Shown here: positions 27,620 to 37,162 of the stretch, piece after piece
How positions within the stretch are numbered: the stretch's first letter is position 1
Layout of the letters: every line of letters starts with the position of its first letter
From: Gemmatimonadota bacterium
GTDB lineage: Bacteria; Gemmatimonadota; Gemmatimonadetes; Gemmatimonadales; Gemmatimonadaceae
Reading direction: 5' to 3'
NCBI GenBank assembly: GCA_021299375.1
Contig: JAJTGR010000012.1
Coordinates: forward strand, 1-64,000
DNA length: 64,000 nt
Notes under the pieces: generated by a model
The model's database searches: none
What the model was told of the DNA's origin: nothing
Seen by the model: only the letters and a program-made list of their open reading frames with translations
Translations under genes and position numbers: made by a program

Positions 27620-29099
27620 GGTCCGGGGACCGTCGGCGGCAGACGTGCGCGCTCTGCTGGGCGACGCGCTGCAGCGACCGGCGCAGGAGGGGGCGCGCCT
27701 GGTTGCCCTGCAGTGGCTGTACCAGCTGGCCGACGCGCGCGCGTCGTGGCGAGAGGGCCTGCGTGTTTCCGACGGGACCGCCGAGGCGGGCGAGGGATCG
27801 TCCGCCGAGACGTTGCACCGGGCGCGGGTGGCCCTCCGCCGGCTGCGGGCCACCCTGCGAGAGAACGACCGGGTGCTCGACGGGGTGGAAGATCGGCGGA
27901 TCGCCCGGGCCCTGCGCAAGCTTGGTCGCACCACCAACGCCATGCGCGAGGCCGATGTGCAGCGTGCGTGGCTCGAGTCGGAGCTGGAGCACTTGCCCGA
28001 AGAGGCGCGTCCGGAGGCGGCCCTCGTGCGGGCGCGACTCGAGACCGAGGCGACCGGTTCGCACCTTGAGGTCGAGCTGGCGTTTGCGCGGCATTTCGAT
28101 CCCATCAGCGACACGCTCGTGGCGCGCCTGAGCAGCTACCGCCTGTTGCAGCGCGTCGGGATGGACAGCACGCCGATGCCCTTCGCGCGGCACCTCGCGG
28201 CGCGGCTGGGGCGTGGCGGTACGCGGCTTCGCCGTGACCTCGAGCGAGTGGCCGACGTGGGCGCGCAGGATGCGCAGGACGCCCTGCACCGCATACGGAT
28301 CCGCCTCAAGCGCCACCGCGCGCTGCTTGCGCCCTTTGCCCGCTCCCGGCCGGCGTTGGGTGCGTGGTTCGACCTCGCCACGCGCGGACAGGATCTGCTC
28401 GGCACGATGCGTGATGCCGACCAGCTTGCCCACCGGGCGCGGAAGGCGAAGCTCCCGGCCCTCGAGCGCGCCCTGCGAGACATCGTGCTGTCGCACCACG
28501 CCGCCTTCATCGACAGCTGGTGTGGCCGCCTCGATGACACGTTGCGTGTGCTCGACGCGGCGACGGCCGCGCTGCGGACCGAGGGGACACCGCGCTCGTC
28601 GGCTGGCCTCCCCATGGAAATCGAGCGGAAGTTCCTGCTGCGCGGTTGCCCCCCCGAGGCGCGCGCCCTCCCGCCCCTCCACATCGAACAGGGATGGATT
28701 CCCGGGGTCGCATTGCGCGAACGACTCAGGCGGCGCGTGGCGCCCGATGGCACCGTCTCCTGCTGGCGCACGATGAAGCTGGGCCCGGCGGAGGCGCGCA
28801 TCGAAGTGGAGGAGGTCACGACACCCGAGCTGTTCGACGCCATGTGGCCGCTCACCCGGTCGGCGCGCATCCGGAAGGTGCGGCACGTGCTGGCCGACCA
28901 CGCCCACACGTGGGAGATCGATGTGTTCCTCGATCGTGACCTGGTGCTCGCCGAAGTGGAACTCGGCGACGTGACCGAGCCGGTGGCGCTCCCTGCATGG
29001 CTGGCCCCGTACGTGGAGCGCGAGGTCACGGGAGAGCCAGCGTACTTCAATGCCGTGCTGGCGCGTGCCGAGAGCGACGCAGGCACCGTGAACCCATGA
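27612..29099 (+). CDS. CHAD-CYTH fusion protein (CHAD N-terminal, CYTH C-terminal)
   Basis: LHRARVALRRLRATLR and LHRIRIRLKRHRALL (CHAD), then MEIERKFLL (ExExK) and CYTH-like segment. Confidence 0.85.
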   Translation: MTEVRGPSAADVRALLGDALQRPAQEGARLVALQWLYQLADARASWREGLRVSDGTAEAGEGSSAETLHRARVALRRLRATLRENDRVLDGVEDRRIARALRKLGRTTNAMREADVQRAWLESELEHLPEEARPEAALVRARLETEATGSHLEVELAFARHFDPISDTLVARLSSYRLLQRVGMDSTPMPFARHLAARLGRGGTRLRRDLERVADVGAQDAQDALHRIRIRLKRHRALLAPFARSRPALGAWFDLATRGQDLLGTMRDADQLAHRARKAKLPALERALRDIVLSHHAAFIDSWCGRLDDTLRVLDAATAALRTEGTPRSSAGLPMEIERKFLLRGCPPEARALPPLHIEQGWIPGVALRERLRRRVAPDGTVSCWRTMKLGPAEARIEVEEVTTPELFDAMWPLTRSARIRKVRHVLADHAHTWEIDVFLDRDLVLAEVELGDVTEPVALPAWLAPYVEREVTGEPAYFNAVLARAESDAGTVNP

Positions 29100-29112
29100 A
29101 CGTCACCGGACG

Positions 29113-30318
29113 ATGCTGATATCGTTGGCCCCGTTGCGCGACCGACGCGAACGCGTTGTCGGGTACGCGGTGAGCGGGTATCCCGAGGACCTGGACGGCG
29201 CAGGTGGACCAGACCACGAGGCCCGACGGATCCTGGAGCTGGTGCCGTCGCTGACGCGGCTCGCGGCCCGCAGCCTTGTCGTGCCGGTCACGCCGACCCT
29301 GGTGCGCGACGGGGCCATCACGCGGTTCGCATCACTCGATGCCGTGTGGCTGATCGCCACCGAGGCACTCGACGATCCGGCGAACCGGCGGGTGGTCGAT
29401 CGGCTCATTGGCGCCGGATTCCACTTCGCGCTGCAGGGCTTTCCCGAGGGCGATCCTCTCCCGTCATCGCTGGCGGGCAGCACGATCGTGCTCGACGCCG
29501 CCCGCACACCGCCCTCGGTCCTCGAGCGGCGCGTCCGTGTGCTTGCCGAGGCTGGCCTGCGCCCGCTGGTACGTGGCGTCGATGACCGGGTGACCCGTCA
29601 GCGGGTCCTGGCCGCCGGCGTCCCGCTGTATTGTGGGCGCCAGCTCACCCGCGGGGCTGGCGTCGCCCCCGATCGCACTACGGAAGACAGCATCATCCGG
29701 GCGGTGACCATGCTGGCGGCCTTTGCCGATGGCCGTCCGCCCGACGCGAGCTTCGATGCCTTCGTGCGTGACGATCCGCACGTCGCGGCCTCCCTGCTGA
29801 AGGCCATGGCCTCGGCTTCCCTCGGAGTCCGCGGCCCGCGATCCGTCACCCACGCCATGACGATGCTGGGGCGGGATGCCATCATGGACCGCCTGGTGGC
29901 CGTCACCGCTCGGCTCATCGGCGAAGCGGCCAATGACGCCGAGCTGGCCTTCAGTGCCCTGCGCCGGGCCCGCCTGTGCGAGCGGGTGGGCGTCGCTCTC
30001 GATGCGGCGCCCCATCCGCGCGCGCGCGTGGTCGCCGGACTGCTGTCGACGCTCGAATTTGCGCTGGGCGCACCCGGGGCGGTGCTGGCACAGCGCCTCA
30101 CGCTGCCACCGCTGCTCAGGGATGCGCTCGTGGAGCGCGACCAGCAGCTCGGGCAGTTGCTCGACGTCGTCGATTCCATCGAGTACGGATGGTGGGACGA
30201 CCTGGTCGCCCGCGCGAAGCGCCTCGGTATCCGCCCCCGCGTGGTTGCCGACGCCTGGCTCGACAGCTGGCGCGCGGCCCGCGACGAGCTGGGCCTCTCC
30301 CGTGCCGACTTCGCGTGA
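29113..30318 (+). CDS. Degenerate EAL plus HDOD domain protein (YuxH-like)
   Basis: 401 aa; EAL-like first half without ExL motif; HDOD-like second half. Confidence 0.65.
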   Translation: MLISLAPLRDRRERVVGYAVSGYPEDLDGAGGPDHEARRILELVPSLTRLAARSLVVPVTPTLVRDGAITRFASLDAVWLIATEALDDPANRRVVDRLIGAGFHFALQGFPEGDPLPSSLAGSTIVLDAARTPPSVLERRVRVLAEAGLRPLVRGVDDRVTRQRVLAAGVPLYCGRQLTRGAGVAPDRTTEDSIIRAVTMLAAFADGRPPDASFDAFVRDDPHVAASLLKAMASASLGVRGPRSVTHAMTMLGRDAIMDRLVAVTARLIGEAANDAELAFSALRRARLCERVGVALDAAPHPRARVVAGLLSTLEFALGAPGAVLAQRLTLPPLLRDALVERDQQLGQLLDVVDSIEYGWWDDLVARAKRLGIRPRVVADAWLDSWRAARDELGLSRADFA

Positions 30319-30369
30319 ACGGGCCGTACCACCGCTGATGGCGACGGCCCGGTGCGCTAGATTCCCCGT

Positions 30370-30849
30370 ATGATGGAGACAGCGCGCGAGTATCTGGTGA
30401 ACCGCTTCCGCACCGACGCGACCGCCCTGCGCGAACGCGCCGACGGCTTGGTTCGTGGTGCGAAGGTGGCCGGCCCCGACGCGGCCATGTCGCGCCGGAT
30501 GGCTGAGGCCTGCGATGAGGTCGCCAGCATGGTGCAGGCGTTGATCAGCAACGGGGACGCCCAGGCCGCCGTGGACGCGTTGCTCGCGCTCGTGCCGCTC
30601 CTGGAACAGCGCGCCCAGCAGTTCGCCGCTACGCCGGCGGTGCGGTCGGTGTACCAGGGGGCCGCCACGCGCATTCGCGAGGTGCACGAGGCGGAGCAAC
30701 GCAGCCTCGACGCCTTGACCGCGACGCTCGACGCCGCCCCCCACGGGGACACCGACGGCGCGCTGGACGGCGCGCTGGACGGTGTCGACGCGTTCGCCGA
30801 TGACGAGCTGGACGACGACGATCTCGACCACGACTCGCGCGACCGATGA
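30370..30849 (+). CDS. Hypothetical protein with acidic C-terminus
   Basis: 159 aa, overlaps the next gene by 4 nt. Confidence 0.6.
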   Translation: MMETAREYLVNRFRTDATALRERADGLVRGAKVAGPDAAMSRRMAEACDEVASMVQALISNGDAQAAVDALLALVPLLEQRAQQFAATPAVRSVYQGAATRIREVHEAEQRSLDALTATLDAAPHGDTDGALDGALDGVDAFADDELDDDDLDHDSRDR

Positions 30850-31277
30850 GCCGCGGCCCGTCGCGTTCCGAATCCGAAGACGAGGATTGGGCGCCCCCCG
30901 GCAAGGTTCGCCTCGACAAGTGGCTGTGGGCCGCGCGCTTCTTCAAGACCCGGGCCTTGGCAGCCGAGGCCATCGATGGCGGCAAGGTCGACGTGAATGG
31001 CGATCGCGCCAAGCGGGCAAAGATGATCCAGGCCGGCGACGTGGTCCGTCTGAGGCAGGGCCCCGTCGAGTGGGTCCTGCGAGTGCGCGACGTGGCCGGG
31101 CGTCGTGGCTCGGCCGACGTGGCGCGGCAGCTCTACGACGAGACGGACGAGGGCCGCCGCAAGCGGGAGATCGTGGTGGAGCAACTCCGGTCCATGCCGA
31201 CGGCCTTTTCCTACGGGGACAGCAAGCCCGGCAAGCGTGACCGGCGCGTCCTGCGGCGCCTCAAGGGTGACGGCTAG
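30846..31277 (+). CDS. hslR: S4-domain RNA-binding protein, Hsp15-like
   Basis: VRLDKWLWAARFFKTRALAAEAIDGGKVDVNGDRAKRAKMIQAGD. Confidence 0.88.
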   Translation: MSRGPSRSESEDEDWAPPGKVRLDKWLWAARFFKTRALAAEAIDGGKVDVNGDRAKRAKMIQAGDVVRLRQGPVEWVLRVRDVAGRRGSADVARQLYDETDEGRRKREIVVEQLRSMPTAFSYGDSKPGKRDRRVLRRLKGDG

Positions 31278-31388
31278 TTCACACCCGGGACACGGTGTCC
31301 GACGCTACATTCCGCCGCGGCCCGGCCGATGGTGCACGTCGAGGTGCGCCGGCCCGGCGTACGTTTCCCATCCCATCCTGCCTCTTGC

Positions 31389-32069
31389 ATGCGGATCCTC
31401 GTCATCGAAGATGATCGACTGCTCGCCGATCTGATGCGGCAGGTACTCATGAACGACGGGTACGAGGTCGACGTGGCCGCGTCGGCCGAAGCCGGTCGCG
31501 CGTGTACCGTTGCCCATTCGTACGATGCGATCATCCTGGATCTCGAGCTGCCCGACCGGAACGGCCTCACGCTGCTGCAGGAGCTGCGCCGGGAGGGCAC
31601 CGTGACACCCATCGTCGTCGCCACCGCGCACGACACCACGGCGGACGTGGTCCGGGCGCTCGACGCGGGCGCCGACGACTACATCCCGAAGCCGTTTGCC
31701 AACGAGGTGTTGACCGCACGGGTGCGGGCGGCACTTCGACGCGGTGGGGCGCGTTCCATGGAGAAGGTGCAGGTCGGGGACCTCACGCTCCACCGCGTGC
31801 ATCACGACGTGCAATGCCACGGGAACGACGTGCCACTCACCGCGCGGCAATACGCGCTGCTCGAATTCCTCGCCATGCGCGCTGGGGAAACCATCACCCG
31901 TCCGGTCCTGCTCGAGTACGTCTGGCACCTGCGGTTCGATCCCGGGTCGAACGTCGTCGATGTGCACATTGCGCAGTTGCGCAAGCGCCTCCGCGAGGCG
32001 GGCAGTACGGTCGACATTCGGACCGTTCGAGGCGAGGGCTATTCGCTTGATGTCGGCCCGGTGGCCTGA
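31389..32069 (+). CDS. OmpR-family response regulator
   Basis: MRILVIEDDRLLADLMRQVL, ILDLELPDRNGL, winged-helix C-terminus. Confidence 0.92.
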   Translation: MRILVIEDDRLLADLMRQVLMNDGYEVDVAASAEAGRACTVAHSYDAIILDLELPDRNGLTLLQELRREGTVTPIVVATAHDTTADVVRALDAGADDYIPKPFANEVLTARVRAALRRGGARSMEKVQVGDLTLHRVHHDVQCHGNDVPLTARQYALLEFLAMRAGETITRPVLLEYVWHLRFDPGSNVVDVHIAQLRKRLREAGSTVDIRTVRGEGYSLDVGPVA

Positions 32070-32380
32070 GCCGGGCCGGTCGAGACGAGGAGCGCGCACA
32101 CCCGGCGCACGATCTCGGTGATCGTGTCGCCGGGCGTCGTGCGCAGCACCGGACCGTCGGCGCGCGCGACCCGGACGGCCTGATGGTCGGCGGCTGTGGG
32201 GCCAGCCACGACCAGGGCGGGCGCAGCGTCGGCGAGGCTCTTGGCCAGTTCCGCGGGCCGGCTCGTCAGCCGCGTCCGCATGCCGGCCTGACGCAGCGCG
32301 GTATCCACCGCGGCGCGCCACGCGCGATCGCCCGCAAACACCACCACGATCGCGCGGTCCGTCGGCACCACAGGTGTCAT
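32039..32380 (-). CDS. Small hypothetical protein
   Basis: 113 aa; 3' overlap with the convergent regulator gene. Confidence 0.45.
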   Translation of the reverse strand: MTPVVPTDRAIVVVFAGDRAWRAAVDTALRQAGMRTRLTSRPAELAKSLADAAPALVVAGPTAADHQAVRVARADGPVLRTTPGDTITEIVRRVCALLVSTGPAQATGPTSSE

Positions 32381-32799
32381 GCCAGCGCGGCGACGGCGGA
32401 TATCTCCACGAGAATCCCGCGCAGCGACGCCCCGACGACGGCCCGTGTGGGATAGGGCGGCGAGAACACGGTACGGTACACGCCATCGAACGTGCCCCAG
32501 TCGTTCTCGTCGGCCAGATACACGGTGACGCTCACCACGTCCGCCAGCGTGCCGCCGCCAGCGCGCACGATGCGCTCCAGGTTGGCGAGGGTGACGCGGG
32601 TCTGTTCCTCCACCGTCGTGCCGACAATGTGTCCCGTGGCCGGATCACGCGGCGTCTGCCCCGACACGAAGAGCAGACGCGCTCCATTTGCGGTGCGTAC
32701 GCCGGGAGAGTAGGCTCCCGCAGGCGGTGGTTGGTCCGGCAACACGACGGGCGTCCAGTGACGGGTGACGGGCGGATCGGTCGACTCGGCAGGTGACAT
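32377..32799 (-). CDS. RidA-family protein
   Basis: LLFVSGQTPRDPATGHIVG, TLANLERIVRAGGGTLADVVSVTVYLAD. Confidence 0.88.
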   Translation of the reverse strand: MSPAESTDPPVTRHWTPVVLPDQPPPAGAYSPGVRTANGARLLFVSGQTPRDPATGHIVGTTVEEQTRVTLANLERIVRAGGGTLADVVSVTVYLADENDWGTFDGVYRTVFSPPYPTRAVVGASLRGILVEISAVAALA

Positions 32800-32824
32800 C
32801 TCTTGGCGGATTGGAGGCGAGACA

Positions 32825-33961
32825 GTGGCAACGTATCTCGAGCAGCTCGAGACACCGGCACCGGTGGTGGACATGGACCGGCTCGCCCTCAATCTGGACC
32901 GCATGGCGGCGTACGCCACCCTGCATGGCCTCCGGCTGCGCCCGCACGTGAAGACGCACAAGTCGCCGCGCATCGCCGCCGAGCAGCTGCGCCTCGGGGC
33001 AGTGGGGCTCACGTGCGCCACCTTGCGCGAGGCGGAGGTCATGGCCGGCGTCTGTGATGACCTCCTCGTCGCCTATCCCCCGGTGGGTGCCGCGCGCCTC
33101 GAGCGCCTCGCGCGCCTGCCTGGTGACGTGCGCGTGACCGTGGCGGCAGACGACGCCGCGGCCCTCGATGCGCTGTCCGTGGCGGCGCGGCTGGGGCAGC
33201 GGACCATCGATGTCCTGGTGGAACTCGACCTCGGCATGCACCGCGTGGGTGTCACCTCGCCAGAGAAGGCCATTGCCGTGGCCCGCCAGATCGAACGGGC
33301 GCCGGCGCTGCGCTACGCCGGCGTGCAGTTCTATCCGGGGCACGTTCGCGCGCCCGTCGGCGAGCAGGACGCCGCATTGCGGCAGGTGGGACGCGACCTT
33401 GGCGCGTATCTCGACGCCCTCCGCAGCGAGGGGCTCGCCCCGGCCGTCGTGAGCGGAGGCTCCACCCCGGCCGCGTGGCGCATGCACGAGGTCCCCGGCG
33501 TCACGGAAGTCCGCCCCGGCACCTACGTGTACAATGATCGCACCACCGCGCAGATCGGCGCCTGTGACTGGGAGGACTGTGCGCTCACGGTGCTCGCGAC
33601 GGTGGTCAGTGTCGCGGTGAAGGGCCAGGCGGTGGTCGACGCAGGGACCAAGGCGCTCGGCCGCGAACCACTGCGCGCGGAGGGCGAGGGATACGGTGCC
33701 CTGCTCGATCACCCTGAGGTTGTGGTGGCCCGCATGTCGGAAGAGCACGGTATCCTGGACCTGTCGAAGACGTCGTGGCGCCCACGCCTGGGCGACCAGG
33801 TGCGCATCGTGCCCAACCATGTCTGCATCGTGGTGCACCTGTTCGACGAGATCATCGGGGTGCGCGGCCATGCCGTGGAGACCGCGTGGTCTGTGGCAGC
33901 ACGAGGCCGCGGTGCCAATCTGGAACTCGACACGGCACCGAGCCGGCCGCGCGCGGTCTGA
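32825..33961 (+). CDS. D-threonine aldolase / D-serine dehydratase-like PLP enzyme
   Basis: TPAPVVDMDRLALNLDRMAAYA, LRPHVKTHKSPRIAAEQL, C-terminal metal-site-like segment. Confidence 0.88.
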   Translation: MATYLEQLETPAPVVDMDRLALNLDRMAAYATLHGLRLRPHVKTHKSPRIAAEQLRLGAVGLTCATLREAEVMAGVCDDLLVAYPPVGAARLERLARLPGDVRVTVAADDAAALDALSVAARLGQRTIDVLVELDLGMHRVGVTSPEKAIAVARQIERAPALRYAGVQFYPGHVRAPVGEQDAALRQVGRDLGAYLDALRSEGLAPAVVSGGSTPAAWRMHEVPGVTEVRPGTYVYNDRTTAQIGACDWEDCALTVLATVVSVAVKGQAVVDAGTKALGREPLRAEGEGYGALLDHPEVVVARMSEEHGILDLSKTSWRPRLGDQVRIVPNHVCIVVHLFDEIIGVRGHAVETAWSVAARGRGANLELDTAPSRPRAV

Positions 33962-33991
33962 GACCGCAGTGCCCGACCGGGCGTTCCCCCC

Positions 33992-35275
33992 ATGACATCG
34001 CCCCGTCGTATCCTGCTCGTGGATGCCGACGCGTTCTTCGTGGCCGTCGCGCGCCAGGAGGACCCGGAGGGCGCGGGCCGGGCGCGCCTGCTCATTGTGG
34101 GTGGCCGGCCCGGCTCCCGCGGCGTCGTGTGTAGCGCCTCCTACGAATGCCGGGCGTTCGGTGTGCGGTCGGCAATGCCGATTGCCCGAGCCCTCAGGCT
34201 CTGCCCCGAGGCGATGTGTGTGCCGGTTCCTCGGCACGCCTGCAGTCTGCGCAGCCGGGAGATCCACGCGGTCCTGAGCCGCTTTGCGCCCGTGGTGCAG
34301 GCGTCGAGCATCGACGAGTGGTACTGCGACCTTGGCGGCACCGAGGCGCTCTACGGGTACGAGCCGCTGCGGGAGACGGCCCACCGCATCCGCGACGCCG
34401 TCCGCGAGGCCACGGGGCTGCCTGTTTCGTTGGGCGGCGGTACCTCCCGGCTGATCGCGAAGATGGCGGTGGAGGTGGCCAAGCCGAAGCCCGGGACCGG
34501 TGCCAACGGCGTGCACTGCGTGGCGCCCGGCGAGGAGGTGGCCTTTCTGTCGCAGTTCCGGTTGGCCGACCTCCCGATGGTGGGCCCGCGGCTGACTGAG
34601 CAGCTCGCGCGCCTGGGGCTGGTGTCCGTTCGCGAGGCGCAGGCGTGGTCCGAGGCGGACCTGGTGCGCCGGTTGGGTGACCGGGCTGGCCCGTGGCTGG
34701 CGCGCCGGGTCCGCGGGATCGACGACAGCGTGGTCAGCCCCCGCGATCGCCAGAAACAGGTCAGCCGGGAGGATACCTTCGCCCGCGACCTCGACGACGA
34801 CGATTCGCTCGAACGGGAACTCCTGCGCCTGGCGGTGCGCGTCAGCGCTGATCTGCGCCGACAAGCACTGCGGGCCCGGACGGTCACCGTGAAGATCAAG
34901 GATACCGATTTCCGGACCCGATCGGCGCAGCGAACCCTCGAGAGCTTCATCGAGTCCGAGCGCTCGGTGGCTGCGGCGGCCCGTCCCCTTCTTCGCCAGC
35001 TGCGCGGCAAGCGACGGGTGCCCGTTCGCCTGTTGGGCATCGCGCTGTCGCACTTCGATGACGAGGCGTCGGCCTCCGGGCTCTCGACCCAACTGGGGCT
35101 GTTCGGCGGGCTCAGCCCGGATCAGACGTCCGGAGACCAACCCCGAGAGTCACCGCGGGATCGGGCCCTCACCCGGGCACTGGATCGGATCCGCGATCGT
35201 TATGGACGTGAGGCGATTGTTCCGGCCCGGCTGATCGATCCCGCAGAGGATACGGGCCCCAGGGTGGAAGAATGA
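33992..35275 (+). CDS. dinB: Y-family DNA polymerase (Pol IV/DinB)
   Basis: RILLVDADAFFVAVARQEDP, SSYECRAFGVRSAMP-like motif, SSIDEWYCDL. Confidence 0.9.
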   Translation: MTSPRRILLVDADAFFVAVARQEDPEGAGRARLLIVGGRPGSRGVVCSASYECRAFGVRSAMPIARALRLCPEAMCVPVPRHACSLRSREIHAVLSRFAPVVQASSIDEWYCDLGGTEALYGYEPLRETAHRIRDAVREATGLPVSLGGGTSRLIAKMAVEVAKPKPGTGANGVHCVAPGEEVAFLSQFRLADLPMVGPRLTEQLARLGLVSVREAQAWSEADLVRRLGDRAGPWLARRVRGIDDSVVSPRDRQKQVSREDTFARDLDDDDSLERELLRLAVRVSADLRRQALRARTVTVKIKDTDFRTRSAQRTLESFIESERSVAAAARPLLRQLRGKRRVPVRLLGIALSHFDDEASASGLSTQLGLFGGLSPDQTSGDQPRESPRDRALTRALDRIRDRYGREAIVPARLIDPAEDTGPRVEE

Positions 35276-35362
35276 GCCATGCCCCCTTAGCTTCACCGTG
35301 TTGCGGCCGGCACCCGTGCCGGCTGCCCTCCTTACCTGTCAGAGTGTTCTTCGGAGTTTTTC

Positions 35363-35641
35363 ATGAGCGCTTCTCAGTACGATCCGAACAAGCTGGGCTG
35401 GGGTGCCGCCATCGTCACGTGCGTGTTCACGGCGGCGCTTGGCTTTGGCGCGTACACGATCCACAAGAACACGTATCGGCACCCGCGCGACCCCATGAAC
35501 CAGCAGGTGTATTACGAGCGCGACCAGGGCGGCCACAGCGCCGGTGCCGAGGACCACGGGGCGGCCGCGGGGGGTGGGCACGCGGAATCGGCTGGCGGTG
35601 AGCACAAGGACGCGGCGCCCACCGGCGGCGCGAAGCACTGA
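35363..35641 (+). CDS. Small single-TM protein
   Basis: 92 aa followed directly by a strong terminator. Confidence 0.6.
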   Translation: MSASQYDPNKLGWGAAIVTCVFTAALGFGAYTIHKNTYRHPRDPMNQQVYYERDQGGHSAGAEDHGAAAGGGHAESAGGEHKDAAPTGGAKH

Positions 35642-35673
35642 GCGGCGCCTGTCCCTGACACCCTCGCAGCCCG

Positions 35674-35705
35674 AAAAGGCGCCGACCGAGTCGGCGCCTT
35701 TTTTT
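35674..35705 (+). terminator. Rho-independent terminator
   Basis: AAAAGGCGCCGA-ccgag-TCGGCGCCTTTTTTT. Confidence 0.95.
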
Positions 35706-35720
35706 GCGCCCGGATCGTCC

Positions 35721-35737
35721 CATTGGTTTTATCAATG
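35721..35737. promoter_or_regulatory. LysR-type box CATTG-N7-CAATG (T-N11-A) upstream of the sbtA-like gene
   Basis: Palindromic T-N11-A in an AT-rich island about 100 bp before the ATG. Confidence 0.55.
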
Positions 35738-35838
35738 TTTTTGCTTCTTACATTCAATTTGCATATCACCATGGATTCGGTGAGACTCGTGCATCGCCCG
35801 CACGGTGCGGGCGCATCCGTTCCCCTCCACGACCGGAC

Positions 35839-36822
35839 ATGATCGAAACGCTCAAGGCGAACCTGCTCTCGCCGATTCCCCTCGCGTTCGCGCTGGGGAT
35901 CGTGGCGCGGCTCATCCGCAGCGAACTCACGCTGCCGAAGGACCTCTACACGTCCATCTCGATCTACCTGCTCTTCGCGCTCGGCCTGAAAGGCGGTGTG
36001 GAGCTGGCACACTCCTCGTTCGATGCCATTGCCCTGCCGGCCGGGGCGACGATCCTGCTCGGCTGCATCACCCCGCTGACCACGTACGCCGTCATGAAGT
36101 ACGTGGGGCGCTTCGACAGCTCGGATGCGGCCGCCATGGCCGCGCACTATGGGTCGGTCAGCGCGGTCACATTCATTGCGGCGCAGCAGTTCGTGCAGCA
36201 GGTCGGTGCGCCGGCCGAGGGCTTCATGCCCACGCTGCTGACGCTGCTGGAGAGCCCGGGCATTCACATCGCGCTCGCCATTGGCGCCGTGCAGCGCCAG
36301 AAGACGCTGGGGGCGCAGTCGGGGCAGCAGGCGAGCCTGAAGGAGACACTGCACGAGGTGCTCACGGCGCGCACCATGGTGCTGCTGGTGGGCGGTCTGC
36401 TGGTGGGCTTCCTCATGGGAGAGAACGGCTGGAAGTCGGTGGGTCCCTTCTACGACGGCATGTTCCGCGGTGTGCTCATGCTGTTCCTGCTCGAGATGGG
36501 CATCGTGGCGGGATCGCGACTTGGTGACCTCAAGAAGGTCGGTCCGTTCCTGCTTGCCTTCGGGGTGCTCATGCCCATCGTGCACGGCGCGCTGGGTGCC
36601 GCGTTGGGTGTGTGGGCCGGGCTCTCGGTGGGTGGCGCGACGGTCCTGGCCACGATGGCGGCGAGCGCGAGCTACATCGCGGCCCCACCGGCAGTGCGCG
36701 TCACGCTGCCAGAGGCCAACCCGACCTATTTCCTGACGTCGTCGCTCGCCATCACGTTCCCCTTCAACATCCTGGCCGGCATCCCGCTGTACTTCCGGAT
36801 CGCCCAGGCCCTCCACGGCTGA
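35839..36822 (+). CDS. sbtA: SbtA-family sodium-dependent bicarbonate transporter
   Basis: LLSPIPLAFALGIVARLIRSELTLPKDLYTSISIYLLFALGLKGG; AHYGSVSAVTF. Confidence 0.92.
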   Translation: MIETLKANLLSPIPLAFALGIVARLIRSELTLPKDLYTSISIYLLFALGLKGGVELAHSSFDAIALPAGATILLGCITPLTTYAVMKYVGRFDSSDAAAMAAHYGSVSAVTFIAAQQFVQQVGAPAEGFMPTLLTLLESPGIHIALAIGAVQRQKTLGAQSGQQASLKETLHEVLTARTMVLLVGGLLVGFLMGENGWKSVGPFYDGMFRGVLMLFLLEMGIVAGSRLGDLKKVGPFLLAFGVLMPIVHGALGAALGVWAGLSVGGATVLATMAASASYIAAPPAVRVTLPEANPTYFLTSSLAITFPFNILAGIPLYFRIAQALHG

Positions 36823-36834
36823 GGAGACAGGTCC

Positions 36835-37161
36835 ATGCTCACCTACCCGTTCAAGCTCGTCACCATCATTGCCGAGCCCGTGCTCGAGCAGAAGATCACC
36901 CACGACCTCCGGCAGCTTGGCGCCACGGGCTTCACGATCGTCGAGGGGCGTGGCCAAGGCTCGCGCGGGCTCCAGGCGACCGAGATCCCGGGGTCGGACA
37001 TCCGCATCGAGAGCATCGTGGAGCCTGACGTTGCCGACCGCATCGTGGCCCATCTGGCCACGACCTACTTCGGCAATTACGAAGTGATCGCGTACCTGTC
37101 CGATGTCGCCGTCGTGCGTGGCGACAAGTACCGCAAGACCACCACCTCCGGAGGGCAGTAA
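36835..37161 (+). CDS. sbtB: PII-like protein, SbtB-type
   Basis: VTIIAEPVLEQKITHDLRQLGATGFTIVEGRGQGSRG; directly after sbtA. Confidence 0.85.
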   Translation: MLTYPFKLVTIIAEPVLEQKITHDLRQLGATGFTIVEGRGQGSRGLQATEIPGSDIRIESIVEPDVADRIVAHLATTYFGNYEVIAYLSDVAVVRGDKYRKTTTSGGQ

Positions 37162-37162
37162 G

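Noticed and set aside
32645-35140. 831-aa minus-strand ORF
   Set aside because: Antisense to the D-threonine aldolase-like and DinB genes.
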